From: Membranipora membranacea
Lineage: Eukaryota > Bryozoa > Gymnolaemata > Cheilostomatida > Membraniporidae
Direction of reading: 5' to 3'
Assembly: GCA_914767715.1 (NCBI GenBank)
Contig: OU612070.1
Coordinates: 24,168,025-24,232,024 of the forward strand
Length of the DNA stretch: 64,000 nucleotides
Both the position numbers and the translations under genes were made by a program. The notes beneath the pieces are model-generated. The model did not search any database. It was given only the letters and a program-made list of their open reading frames with translations, and was not told the origin of the DNA. This document shows positions 11,826 to 23,174 of the stretch, in pieces (the first letter of the stretch is position 1; every line of letters starts with the position of its first letter).

Positions 11826-12888
11826 ATGAAGCTGTGTCTGAGTTTATTCTTTACTTTTATGCTGTAAGTAAACTGCCAATAATATGTTTGATATATTGAT
11901 ATTTTATATGTTACATTAATTATATCCAGAGTCTTATGAACTAGATATATTGCAGCCTTGTATATGGATGTTTACTAGTAGGAGATGTTAGCTGTCTTTA
12001 AATCAATAAGGTATTTTATTTTTTGCAGCGTCTTTGGAGGGGATCAGTTCCTGGTGTCTGCAAGGGTAAGTCATTTATCATAATGCTGATATGAGATGAA
12101 AATAATGCTGATATTTTTATTTTTGTGATTACATTAAAAATTCAATCCTGTGCTTTGTTTGGTGGTAGCTGTACTCTTAGTAGTTAACTCAGCCGCCAAA
12201 TATTCTGCGTAAATAATACAAGCCACCAATGATAAGAAATTTGCCAAATTTCTGAATTTTCTATTCATTCAACTCTTTATCACAGGATGCACGGGGAGGT
12301 AATAGCTTCACTAGATCTGGACGTGTATCAAGTCTCCAACTCGCGAGAGATAGAGCAGCAGCAGCTGAAAGAGGAGCCACACTAGGACAAACAGGACAGC
12401 AAGGTGCCCCTGGAGCTCCTGAACAGACCACAAGACAGCCACCAACGACCAGAAGGACCCCAACCACATCTCAAAGACAGAGCAGACGATGTAATAGTAT
12501 AAATTATTGGGCATACATACGCTGTGTAAGTATCTACTATCATACGCTCCTGGTCCGTGTGACTGGTTCTTCAGCATCGTTTATGTTTTCATGAACAGTT
12601 CCAACACACTTTCTAATCATTTGTTTTGATTAACTTTGGCCAGTACCTCGTCCCAGCTAGCTAAAGTGCAAGCGAAAAGAATGCAGTAAATTATTTTTGG
12701 TTTTTTGATTGGTGTTCTCGCTTGTGATTTCTGCAATCCTGATTAATAAACTATTGTCTTTAATTCGTAGATGCGACAAGGGCGGGGACAAAGATGGGGC
12801 TGAGGATAATAGAAAGCCAGAGCACATAATTTTTTTTATAGACAATACACTGGTGAATGCTTCAATTTGGTATCATGATTATTTGTGA
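11826..12888 (+). CDS. Array gene 4: small secreted protein, long C-terminal form
   Basis: Exons 11826-11863, 12029-12065, 12286-12525, 12657-12685, 12771-12888; about 153 residues. Nearly identical to gene 3. It shares the tail FFIDNTLVNASIWYHDYL and the motif CNSINYWAYIRC. Small differences include RGATLGQTG in place of RGAAPGQAG. Frames and splice sites are intact, so both copies look functional. It is the product of the most recent unit duplication, since both units carry the SINE. Confidence 0.72.
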
Positions 12889-14375
12889 ATTATATTTTTG
12901 TCTTTTCTTCAACTAATAAAAAACTATCAAATGAAAAAAACTTATGACACAAAGAAAATGGGAAAGGTCCTCAAGAACGGATGACCAAAGAAGATAAACC
13001 ATTAATACAATGTCATTTATGCCAAAACTGTTCATCACAATACATATATACACATAAGTGACATCATCGCTCATTAACTTTACACCAGGAAATAGATTAT
13101 ATATGACCCTAGGGGGTCGTCGGACCGGGTTGGGGGCAAGAGTCTGAGGGGCTCAGACTATATAATATGACGATTTTAGCTTTGATGGAGAAAAAAAGAT
13201 AATAATTGGTGATTTTGCATTCTGGTTATCGAACACAAACACAAAATCAATACGGTTAAAAATTATGATTGTATATCAGGTTGTATCTTAAACAAGGATC
13301 ACTTATCAGTGAAGAAATATGCTCTCAGATTCAGAGTATAGAATAAATGGGGATCGACAAACTCTGTCAGACATAAAAATTATGAATGTCAAGATAATGA
13401 GCATGCTGTAAATATGTGGAATTCCCTTAGTCACAAGTGAGCGCTTGACAAGGATTAGCCACCATGAGCTTGCGTGTAAGATGAATTACATAATGTAAGG
13501 TACTTTTCATGCTTTCTCCTTTTGGTTCAAAGAGAAATTATTTATATTCATTACGGATTTATGAAACCAATTACAGTATAATCCGTCTGTCAATATGAGG
13601 TAGTAAGAAAAGAAGCATGTAGAAGAAAACCTGATTTTCTTTTGTACTGTTGGTTCACAAAAAGGTCTAGCCTACAAGTTGGTAAAGACCTTTTTCAAAA
13701 CTTTGCCCAAAAAAGTCCAACAAATAACGTCATTGGAGATGTGATTAAGAGTTATGATCCCATGACAAGAGAGGGGACTATCCCGATAGTTCCTGAGTTC
13801 AACATCATAGTGATATTTTTCATCCGTTCCTGATTATCAGATACACATCCTCACCAAAATACTGAAGTATTCTTCAAATCATAAACACGTCTGCTTTCAC
13901 ACGTAATATCATCATCACAATAGATCATCAAAGGAAAATTCGTTCTGTGTAAATATTCAATAGCATTAAACATGCTGTCATATCAAAAAAGCAGCAAATC
14001 ACATATAGTATATACCACAAGTTGATGTCACTGATGGAAAATGCCATAAAGAGTTGGCTTCTCAATAATGCCAAACACCTCTGTGAGAGCATTATCTTTA
14101 AATTATTTCAAAGTTTATAAGAGCATGAATTATTTCTTTATCTCTCCATAACTGCTGTCATTGTTTCCCAATCATAATTAATTGCCCTAGGAAGCATTGA
14201 TGACTGAAAATCAGGTAGATATTTTAACATACCTTTGCTTAACATTTCACATACAATTTCCTCAAATTCCAAGAAACACTTTAAAAACCCCTAAATTTGG
14301 CAGGTTTTAGCATTGTGTTGCAAAACTGATATGCAGTAAATGAGCCTGTTGGCTTTCCGGTGTGTACGATGGATA
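12889..14375. other. 3' flank of unit 4
   Basis: Near copy of the unit 3 flank. No gene seen. Confidence 0.55.
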
Positions 14376-14638
14376 GGTTGATTAAAATCTGATGTCTTAT
14401 CACTCGCCCTTCCCGAGGCATGGGCGGCGAAACATTATTGCCTTCTTGGCGAGGCCCCAATATCTGCGCCAAATTGCTCTCAGTTTGCAGGCAGGTCGGA
14501 GCACACCTGGGGGACCAACCAATCCCCAGTAGAAGATGGACTGCAGTGGGATTCGAACCCACGACCTTCAACACTTGCGTGTTGAACTCCGTGTTGAAGT
14601 CCGGCCTCTAACCAACTGAGCCACCTCCTACTCCTAAG
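14376..14638 (-). mobile_element. tRNA-derived SINE in unit 4
   Basis: Same insertion, same site and same orientation as 11077-11328, inherited by duplication. It carries a small extra duplication within the tRNA head (GTTGAACTCC then GTGTTGAAG), so the tRNA fold is further disrupted. Confidence 0.8.
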
Positions 14639-14884
14639 CTCAAAGCTATGGAATGTTGGCTCTATAATGATTTTTTGATAGCTTCTTAATGAGATAGGCA
14701 CTAAGAGTATGACTCAGCAAGGATTTTAATGTCTCAAGTGAAGTTTTGCATTAACATAATGACTGTCATTGATTGAGTTTTTTAAAACACCTTAAAAACA
14801 ATGAGAATGCTAAAATATATTTGGTGTTATTGATAGAGCCATTTTGGTGGCATTATAGTGATTTAAAAAAGTACTTAAGGTGTC

Positions 14885-15020
14885 ATGACTAAGCAAAAAA
14901 TATCAGATGGATTATGTGCAGCCGAAATCCTTGCACGGTACCGAAACTGTCAATCCTGCCTTCTCATCTACCATACGTCACTCACTGAATGTGATATCAC
15001 CATTCCTGCAGGTATAAAAA
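14885..15020 (+). promoter_or_regulatory. Gene 5 core promoter: conserved box plus TATA
   Basis: ATGACTAAGCAAAA at 14885-14898 and TATAAAAA at 15013-15020; TGACTCAG at 14710-14717. Confidence 0.65.
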
Positions 15021-15112
15021 CCTGTGTACCTGTCATAGGTAGGCATACAGTCAGTATACACCAGAGAGAGAAGAACACCCATTAGACCTCAGAAATCACT
15101 GGATTATCAATA

Positions 15113-16248
15113 ATGAAGCTGTCTCTGAGTTTATTCTTTACTTTTATGCTGTAAGTAAACTGCCTATAATATGTTCGATATATTGATATTTTATATGTTA
15201 CATTAATTATATCCAGAGTCTTATGAACTAGATATATTGCAGCCTTGTATATGAGTTTTTACTAGTAGGAGATGAAAGCTGTCTATAAATCCATAAGGTG
15301 TAGTGCTATTTTTATTTTTTGCAGTTTCTTTGGAGGGGATCAGTTCCTGGTGTCTGCAAGGGTAAGTCATTTATCATAATGCTGATATGAGATGAAAATA
15401 ATGCTGATATTTTTATTTTTGTGATTGCATTAAAAAATTAATCCTGTGCTTTGTTTGGTGGAAGCTGTACTCTTAGTAGTTAACTCAGCCGCCAATTATT
15501 CTGGGTGTATAATACAAGCCACCAATAATAAGAAATTTGCCAAACTTCTGAATTTTTTATTCATTCAACTCTTTATCACAGGATGCACGAGGAGGTAATA
15601 GCTTCACAAGATCTGGACGAGTATCAAGTCTTCAACTTGCAAGAGAAGCAGCAGCAGCAGCTGGAAGAGGAGCAGCACCAGGACAAGCAGGTCAGCAAGG
15701 TGCCCCTGGAGCTCCTGAACAAACCACAAGACAGCCACCAACTCCCAGAAGGACCCCAACCACATCTCAAAGACAGAGCAGACAATGCATTACTATTGAT
15801 CACTGGCCATACAGACGCTGTGTAAGAATCTACTAATGAATGCTCCTGTTCTGTTGGGACTGGTTTCACTTTTGTGTTAGAGTCAATTTACTAGTTGTCA
15901 TAATTATGGTCTACAGCTAAACAGTTCTATAAATGTTTCGGAAGTAAATGGATTATTGGATTTGACTTGATCTCTATTCTTGAATAGCAATCCGTGCCTG
16001 TACAAGCTAAATTTGATGGAAGGTAAAAAAGGACAGTAAACATTCTTTTCACTCTTGTTTGTTGTTTTCGCTCGTGATCAGAGAAATTTTGAATCCCTAC
16101 TAACAATCAATTTTCATTTATTTGTAGTTGCGCCAAGCACGGGGTTGATGATACTAATGAGTCTGATCACACACATTTGCAACGGCAATACAACAATGAC
16201 AAATATTATACAAATGCAGCAAGATTGATTTTTCTGTTTGAAAGATAG
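15113..16248 (+). CDS. Array gene 5: small secreted protein, divergent tail
   Basis: Exons 15113-15150, 15325-15361, 15582-15821, 15988-16022, 16128-16248; about 157 residues. The signal peptide (MKLSLSLFFTFML, FFGGDQFLVSA) and exon 3 match the others, including GQAGQQGAPGAP, but the Cys motif reads CITIDHWPYRRC. Exon 4 reads QSVPVQAKFDG. Exon 5 (CAKHGVDDTNESDHTH, ending IFLFER) differs from genes 1-4 in most positions yet keeps length, phase and the leading Cys. This copy validates the exon 4-5 model for its relatives. The tail is evolving faster than exons 1-3. Confidence 0.75.
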
Positions 16249-18093
16249 TTCATGTGTTATATAATTATTATTATTTTATTATTTAATGATCGTGATAAGT
16301 GAATAATTATGAATTGGGAAAGGAAATAAAATATTGATCTAAAACTGCAAAACAACTATATTTTTACTTCGCAAGATCAATGCAGGTCACTTGACACAAT
16401 ATTGTTAGAGTTCTAAATGCATGTACAGCTTATGTGAAAATGGTTTTCATGGTTAACAAAAACTTAGATTGTGAACAGATTCATGAGCTTCTCAACAAAC
16501 ATCATGAATTCCAATCTGAAACTAAGAAATGTTGATCACTTTGACTGTTATCTACAAAAAATAGATTTTTCACACAGTAGATTTGATAGCAAAGTTTATC
16601 AGGATCTGATCAACTTAATCATCGGCAAAAGTTATTAGTTTACCAATCTTTGATCGATGAACACCTTGGTAACACTAAAATAGAATTGGAATTTACTCCC
16701 TACTTGCAGTTTTACATCAAACTATTAGAATATTGAACTGCTAGTTGGTCAAAATATCTTCACTACTCTGCTTGAACCCTGTCAGCTTCATTACCACTAG
16801 GCCGACTCAGCTATATGGGTGCAAATGAAATACCAACTAATTGGTCTTTATTCATCTTCAATGTAGAGAAGGGAAGACAACTTTTATTATATATCATATC
16901 AAATATAATTGGAATAGTGTGGACTAGCCTTTGTAGTTTCTTAAGTCTGGCGCTTTGGTTTTGCATTCACAACTGGAACCGAATATGACTCTTTGCTGGA
17001 AGTGCGGTCCTTTTTGTGTTTGACGCTAAAACCTTGTTTAGTAGGGCTGTTTCATGCAGACCCAAACCAAACCGTATTCCAAATTTGGCTGTATCTGATA
17101 CCCAACTAGTTCCACTCTTTGCAAAAAAAACTAGTTTGAATTTTATTCACTTGGATAGTTTCTCATATTATCAGCAATATGATAGTATTTGGTAATTTTG
17201 CTTCCCCCTCACCTCAAATTCTAAAAACAATCCTTAAACCAGACGCAGACATCTCAAGCTACAAAATGATGAAATGTGGAGAGTCTCAACCGAACCCTTA
17301 ACTTAAAAATGTCCTTACAATGTTAACTCCTCTGGTGACCTCAAATATATATAGGGATCGTATGAGCAAATACCTGAAGCAGGCAAATTAGAACACCACT
17401 CAGTGCGAAAATACTCTCTGCACTTTCAAACAATTTCTTGGTATGTTTTTATCATGTCAAATTATTTTTGCCACTGGTGAGCATTTGACAAGGATGTGCA
17501 TCTGTAAGCTTGACTTTCAGGAGGCTCACACTGTCAGAAAGTATATTTTGATTCACCATGTTTTGTAGGTAATAAAGTAGTAAGTTTTAAGGAAGCACGT
17601 GATTAAACTAAAATATTATAAGTGCATGAGCCAATTATGCAAATAATCTTTGATCTATTGGTAAGCTCTGTGAATCTGTATGGTAGCGATATAAGGCGAG
17701 ATGAAGGTAGAAAAACATCTGATTGATGAATCGTTTTTTTGGCTCTTTGCATAATAAGATGGCCTGCTAACTTTTTTGCCATTTATTATCATTGCTCAAA
17801 GCCTGACATATGTTCTTACATCAATTTTATTAATTATTTATGACCCAATTACAAGAGAGGGGCTCTCTAATCAATTAATTCAACATTATATCATTCATAT
17901 TCCCACAATACTGCACAAGGCTGTAAATCAGCTACTCTACCTCTACAAAGAAAATTCTCGAACACACCGCCCATCGTACAACTATTATTGATATGTAGAT
18001 ATCAAGTAAACCATGAAAAAATGCTTTGTCATACCTAGCAGGTTCATAATTAATTAATATGCAAGGCACTGATTACGGCCAAACTACAATGGT
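16249..18093. other. 3' flank of unit 5
   Basis: AT-rich, only partly alignable with the other flanks. The conserved TATGACCCAATTACAAGAG block (about 17,838) corresponds to 10,435 and 13,751. No gene seen. Confidence 0.5.
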
Positions 18094-18257
18094 ATGACAA
18101 AGCAAATACAGAGGGAAAACAACATGATATCTGTTTTTCCTTTTCCTCAAACCCAAACTGTAATATATTTTGAGCCACATACTCTGTCCAACTCGGAACT
18201 GAGGTTGGCAAACAATGGCGGAACAACACTCTTACCTGTCCTGACATGGTATAACTG
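18094..18257 (+). promoter_or_regulatory. Gene 6 promoter with conserved box
   Basis: ATGACAAAGCAAATA at 18094-18108 and a TATA-like TATAACTG at 18250-18257. The stretch between also resembles the gene 7 promoter (both contain GAGTGAAGTTGGCA- or GAACTGAGGTTGGCA-type sequence). Confidence 0.55.
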
Positions 18258-18343
18258 CTTTGTTGCAAACTTGGGATTTCACACTGTTGTACACATTCGA
18301 GAACAACGTACTTGTTTATTGAAGACACTGTACACTTTCTTAA

Positions 18344-20223
18344 ATGATGTTGAGCCTTAATCTTTTTTTTTCACTGGTCTTGTAAGTACATTCAAATAGA
18401 TTTTCAAACATCAAAAACTTGAATAAGTCAAGTGCCCTTATCAATCACAAACATTGATTTTTTTTACTTATATTGTATTTTAAAGGCTTAGTTTGAGGCT
18501 GCTCTTTTGAATCACATCTTATTCTCCATATTTTAATCTATCATGTGAGCGAATTCCAGCTTCAGAATCCAAACTTCCAAGGTGACGGCAATCTATTGGC
18601 AGTGAGAATTAGCCGGCAATCCCTATGGTACGTCACAACCATCTCATTTATTACGATACACTAATAAATAGGTTGATGATCAAAATGTTCAGATAGGTAA
18701 CAGTCTCAAACCCAGCTCCAAATGGCCTTGCAGGCAACGCCGCTACAGCTGAGCTATATTGTCTACATGCTCACACAGTTGGACCTAGTAGTGCAATGGT
18801 AGCGCCGTTTCCTGCAGGTATAGAGACCCAGGGGGGGGGTCTTTCAATTAGAAAGAGCAAAAATTGCAATCTGGTCGCTCACTCACTGAGTGAGCGATAC
18901 CTACTTGGGGTCTCGCTTTCAAATCGCTAAGTCACTTGATGGAGCTATACATTCTGAGTGAGCGATCTGGGAGCGATTTTGCCTAATTGAAAGACCAAGT
19001 GAGTGATAAATTGGAGCGATGTGATAGTGATCACTTGCTTTAGTAAAGCATCGCTCTTTGTAATTGAAAGCCCCCCCAGTTCGATTCCCACCTAGGTCTG
19101 GTTATTGATCGTCATCTTATCTGTGTGATTATTAGTGTAATAACTCATAATAAGTATGACGGTTGTGACATACCACAGGGGAAACATCCGCTTATTCCCA
19201 ATGCCGATTGAAGGCAATCACCCTGGAAGTTTGAGAGGCCATAACTTCCTCAATATTTGGATTCTAAAGCTGGAATTCGCTCACATGATAGATTAAAATA
19301 TGGATAATAAGATGTGATACAAAAGAGCAGCCTCAAAGTAAATCTTTGAAAATATTGTGCATATTAAATTACAACCAGGCTCTGCATAAGAATCTTGAGA
19401 TCTCAACACTGTATTTCCGATGCATTTATTTGTCTCAGATATTACTGCGATGATTTTAAAATATCATCACATTTCATATCAAATTTGAAAAGTGGAAGAC
19501 CTGTGAAAAATGACGATCGGGAATAGCAGTAAGAAGTATTGTGTGATGAACTGATTTGTGCACAGGATAACAACACTTGCCAGAAACCATTAAATTTTAT
19601 CATCTTCGATAGCAAAAATCTGTTTGCTTACTATATATATATATATCATCCTAATGTATTTACAGCATTTTTGGAGGTGAATATATAGTGGTATCAGCAA
19701 GGGTAAGTTTCATTATTGCTTCAATCATAACATTGCCATGTATATTGACAAATAGAGAAGATCTAATTTGAAGTAGTAATTTATAGTTCAAACTTGAAGT
19801 TCAAAGTAATTTGAAATTTGAAGAAGTCATTTGAAGTTCTAATATGTTTCAAGTTGTGATCGAAAGATTAGAGGACATGATACTGTTTTTCTGCCATCCT
19901 GTCACAAACCCTCAGTACCACTAAAAGCCCGATTGTGAAAACTACGTCTAACCTTGATCGTTATTAACACACATGTACCGTTAAATTCCAATTATAATTA
20001 TATATACATAACCTATGCCTCCATTTCACAGGACCAAAACAGAGGTTTCAGTTACGTATCGGGGAGAAGATCAAGTCTCTCGTTAGCCAGAGAAAGAGCA
20101 GGAGCACCTGTCACTGTCCAGCCACTGCTGAGAATCACACAGCCTATAACAGATGGGCTGGAAGGTTTCCCTGGAACCCAGGCTAAACATGGCAAGCCAA
20201 TCCGGCAGCACTGTGAGTTATGA
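18344..20223 (+). CDS. Array gene 6: divergent small secreted protein
   Basis: Exons 18344-18381 (38 nt), 19666-19702 (37 nt) and 20032-20212, or reading on to a stop at 20221-20223. The signal peptide is MMLSLNLFFSLVF then IFGGEYIVVSA. Exon 3 keeps the family start (RGFSYVSGRRSSLSLARERAGAP matches RGNSFTRPGR..SSLQLARE). It lacks the TTR repeats and has one Gly-Phe-Pro-Gly remnant. If the GTGAGT at 20213 is used the exon ends in phase 1, as in genes 2 and 8, and could join 22750-22949. Intron 1 is enlarged by the inverted SINE pair. Exact exon sizes shared with genes 1-5 make the assignment firm; the 3' end is not. Confidence 0.6.
18492..19337. mobile_element. Head-to-head inverted pair of tRNA-SINEs in gene 6 intron 1
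   Basis: The ends are inverted copies starting TTTGAGGCTGCTCTTTTG. The similarity continues inward for several hundred bases, reaching a tRNA-like head on each arm. The left arm, on the minus strand, has TAGCTCAGCTGTAGCGG and GGTTTGAGAC. The right arm, on the plus strand, has GTAGTGCAATGGTAGCGC, and its B box is split by the nested MITE at 18832-19076. A 3-bp AGT flanks both ends. A transcript through this intron could form a long hairpin. Confidence 0.65.
18832..19076. mobile_element. Nested MITE splitting the B box of a SINE
   Basis: Terminal inverted repeats of G/C runs followed by TCTTTCAATTA..AAAGAGC (left) and GCTCTTTGTAATTGAAAG (right). CAG is duplicated at 18829-18831 and 19077-19079. 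Removing it rejoins CCCAG to TTCGATTCCC, recreating a tRNA B box. The inside has several GAGCGAT/ATCGCTC motifs. Confidence 0.7.
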
Positions 20224-22749
20224 CAATGAGAATCCATGTTACAGGAAGTATTAAGTTTCAAAATTCCTGTAGTTGTACGCTGCAGCTTAGTATTATTGTG
20301 AAAAATATTTCGCAAAATTTCACTTAAAATGAGGAAATTTTAAGAAAAAGGCCCAGGTAAATTACAAATTGCTAATGGATTCTACGAGTCTTCTTAGATG
20401 TGGTGGTTATTTTAAGAGTTATCCCTTTACAAGTCGAGAAGAAACAGCTCCTCAATACAATAGGAGTCAGGAGTGGTCTGGTGGTCAAGGGTAAGGACTT
20501 GTGATCTTATGCTCCAGTTTCGATTCCGAGCGCCGGCTGTCATTTCTGATTTGGCACTGGCAAGTCATTCATCCTGGCCAGGTCTGTTCGGCTCAAGACC
20601 ATAAATACAGGAGGTCTACTGTGTGCTAGCACACTGTATGCAAGATATAAATATACCCTCTGTGCCTCTTCGAAAAAGAGTAGCCGGCAAGGGTATAGAG
20701 TACTACCCCACACAAGCCACCTGCGCTTAAGGGGGCCTGTTAAATTTGCCGTCAAATATGACCAGGTGCATAGGAAAAAAAATACAATGCTTACAGAGCT
20801 CATCAGTTTTCGACAAAGATCAAAAATCAATATGAGCCTTCATTTGTAGACTCAGAGCCCTTATGGGCTCTTAGCATAATTTTATTTCATGTGAGAATGA
20901 TGAATCAAAGTTATGAACAAGAGATTGAAATCAGGCATTTATTTTAGAAGAATAAACAGAGATGGCTGATGATGACTGCATATGGCAGAGCGAGATGACG
21001 TAACCACCAGTCTGTGAACATTTATGAACTTAACCAACAATTTTTTTTTTCAACTCTCCTTGACTTGATAAAGGATTGCATTATATATACTTATATTTTC
21101 ATATTATTCTACTTGAAATATTATGGAAGCGCAATATAAAATGAACTTGAATAAACTAAACGTGTCTTAATTTGGTCAAGGTCGATGCCAGCTTGCTGGT
21201 AATAGAGTATCAGAACAGATTGAGGTAGTTATCATCACCCAGGCTTACCACTCTCCACCGTACTTGCAGTATAGATGGATGAGGCATTAAAATTTATAAA
21301 TAGTTTTGCGATTGAAAATGGAATGGTCTATGCAGTCTGATTTAATTTTGACTTGAATTAGAAACCTTTTCTTCACAAAAAAATTTGTACGGAAGTTATA
21401 CAACATGATAATCCAATTAAATTGGTGCTAATATTCATAGATATTGTGCTATATTCCTTGAATTGCAAGCGAATTCACCATGTGATGTTTTGAGCAAAGA
21501 TACTATAATTATTGTTAATAATAATTTTGTGCTGGAATGGAGGGGATGGGATTTAACTCCCCATAAGTCAAAGACAGACAATTCCACCAAATAAATACAG
21601 TTGCTGGTTAGTTGTAGACACAATCCAGGACCAAATGTGGTTGGTAATAATGCTGTGCCACAACCAGCGAACTGGGGCAAAGTTTTAGCACCTAGATAAC
21701 AAGCACAGCAAAATTAGTTACATGTTTGTATAAAATCATTGCAGCTCATTTTTCTAATGTCACCTTCCCTAATGGTACAAAATTCCTATTTGACCAATGA
21801 CGAGTATGTTGAACTGCTACTCAAAGAAAAGAAATAACATATTAGATCACAAAGCCAAGCCTGGCACTTGAGCACTTTTGCTTTTGAATTGTTGCACCAA
21901 TTCCCTCCACAAACCCAAAGAGGTTTATGAAGCAAAGGAAGGCATTGACTTTATCCATCGGCGTCTGTATTTGTGTTTTTTCAATCCTCATTTGACTGCA
22001 AATGCTGCGTCCCTGTGTCAGAAACAGCGAGGGGAGAGTCATCCTAGCCAAATGAGGATTAAGAAGTAAAATCAAGAAGTAATAGTTTTCAAGAACTTGA
22101 TTCAACAATCTATCTCTTTTCCCGAGATAAGGTCCAGAGAAATGTTTACCCTGCCCTCTATGTGTGAAACACAGTTTCTCAAACTTGGTATGAGGCAGAG
22201 GGATGTAATTGATATCAGGAATCTAAGAAGTGAAGAGGCCTTGCTGTATCGCCTTCTGAGTACACTGATACGGACGGAATTGTGTCTGTAAAAACATTGC
22301 GTGTTGCATTAATAGCTTCAACATTAACCTTGTGGCCCATGGCCACAGTGAAAGGCTGTGGCTCATACATATGGTCCTCTCCCTTAACTCTCTGCCAGAG
22401 AAGACTTTACAAAATGAATGTCTCTGGTAAGGTAAGAGACAACTATAATTGCAGGAGTTGGCGTTTGGGGAATCGAGTCATGTGTTGTTCTTGAGCTATA
22501 GCCTACTGCTCGGGCCATGCACAAGATCGATGGTGAATACATACTAAAGTAAAAGTCTGCTGACGTTACTTTTCTATGTCTAACTTCTTGTTATATCATG
22601 CCTGTGTGTGCCTGCCTGGGTATACCCTAGCTGATAAGATAACCGGAGTCATTTGGTTTAGGAAGCAAGCAATTGATTGATCGAATGAGCAGACAATAAA
22701 AACAGAGATTTTACACTAGTACTCACTGATCTGTTAATTAATTATTTAG
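20224..22749. other. Intergenic or intron sequence after gene 6 exon 3
   Basis: Contains the SINE-like block at 20461-20790. Otherwise AT-rich with no exon that I could support. Open frames near 21,435-21,680 and 21,842-22,494 lack recognisable domains. Confidence 0.4.
20461..20790 (+). mobile_element. tRNA-derived SINE-like element
   Basis: Plus-strand A box-like TGGTCTGGTGGTCAAGG, followed after about 30 nt by a B box-like GTTTCGATTCC, and then a non-tRNA body. Different body from the other SINEs here. Ends are not defined by a clear duplication. Confidence 0.5.
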
Positions 22750-22949
22750 CAGTCAAGTACGAAAATGAACGAGTCAGAAGGAAACAACTTTTAGGGGATA
22801 GATTTGTTAAGAAGCAAAGATCACTTTTTAATGAAGAGGTCAAAAGACATCTTAACTTTTTGAAAGAGGAGCGTGTTTTTAGAAGGAAATCCTCTTTTTT
22901 TAAATGTGTTGTGCTTTGTAATAAATCAAGCAAGGAAATAATTATTTAA
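22750..22949 (+). CDS. Possible terminal exon of gene 6
   Basis: An AG acceptor precedes an open frame of 65 codons that needs a phase-1 upstream exon, which is what the GTGAGT donor at 20213 would supply. The frame encodes a strongly basic sequence (ENERVRRKQLLGDRF, EEVKRHLNFLKEERVFRRK) with two Cys (CVVLC), ends in TAA at 22947-22949 and lies just before the gene 7 promoter. No similarity to exons 4-5 of genes 1-5 is obvious. Tentative. Confidence 0.3.
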
Positions 22950-22985
22950 TATACAAGGTTGAGTTTCCAGACAAATTTCATAGCT

Positions 22986-23145
22986 ATGACAAAGCAAATA
23001 ATTTTCTTAAAATGTGACCTGTCTTTCCTTATAGCGAAATACATAACCAGTTGGCCACATTATTCTGACAACCTAGGGAGTGAAGTTGGCACATTATAAT
23101 GGAACAGATACATTCGTTCGTACCTCTCACAACTCAGTATAAAAG
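22986..23145 (+). promoter_or_regulatory. Gene 7 promoter with conserved box and TATA
   Basis: ATGACAAAGCAAATA at 22986-23000 and TATAAAAG at 23138-23145. The distance to the start codon is now about 1.26 kb because a transposon sits between them at 23175-24357. Confidence 0.6.
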
Positions 23146-23174
23146 TTTTGTTGTGACGAACGAGAGGTTTCAAA

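Larger units (their letters stand above)
370..17990 (+). repeat. Five-unit tandem segmental duplication carrying genes 1-5
   Basis: Start codons at 603, 3586, 8527, 11826 and 15113 give spacings of 2983, 4941, 3299 and 3287 bp. The long second spacing is explained by unique sequence plus the foldback element at 6751-8072. Homology covers upstream region, all exons and introns and about 1.2-1.5 kb of 3' flank. Units 3 and 4 are nearly identical, units 1 and 2 resemble each other, and unit 5 is most diverged in exons 4-5 and the 3' flank. All units point the same way. Confidence 0.9.

Noticed and set aside
10322-13833. Matching 63-codon frames at 10,322 and 13,642
   Set aside because: Similarity follows from the recent unit duplication. 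The frame is not kept in units 1, 2 or 5, and the N-terminal starts are arbitrary.
21842-22494. Possible gene between genes 6 and 7
   Set aside because: Short overlapping frames on both strands, with no consistent splice sites or recognisable domain.
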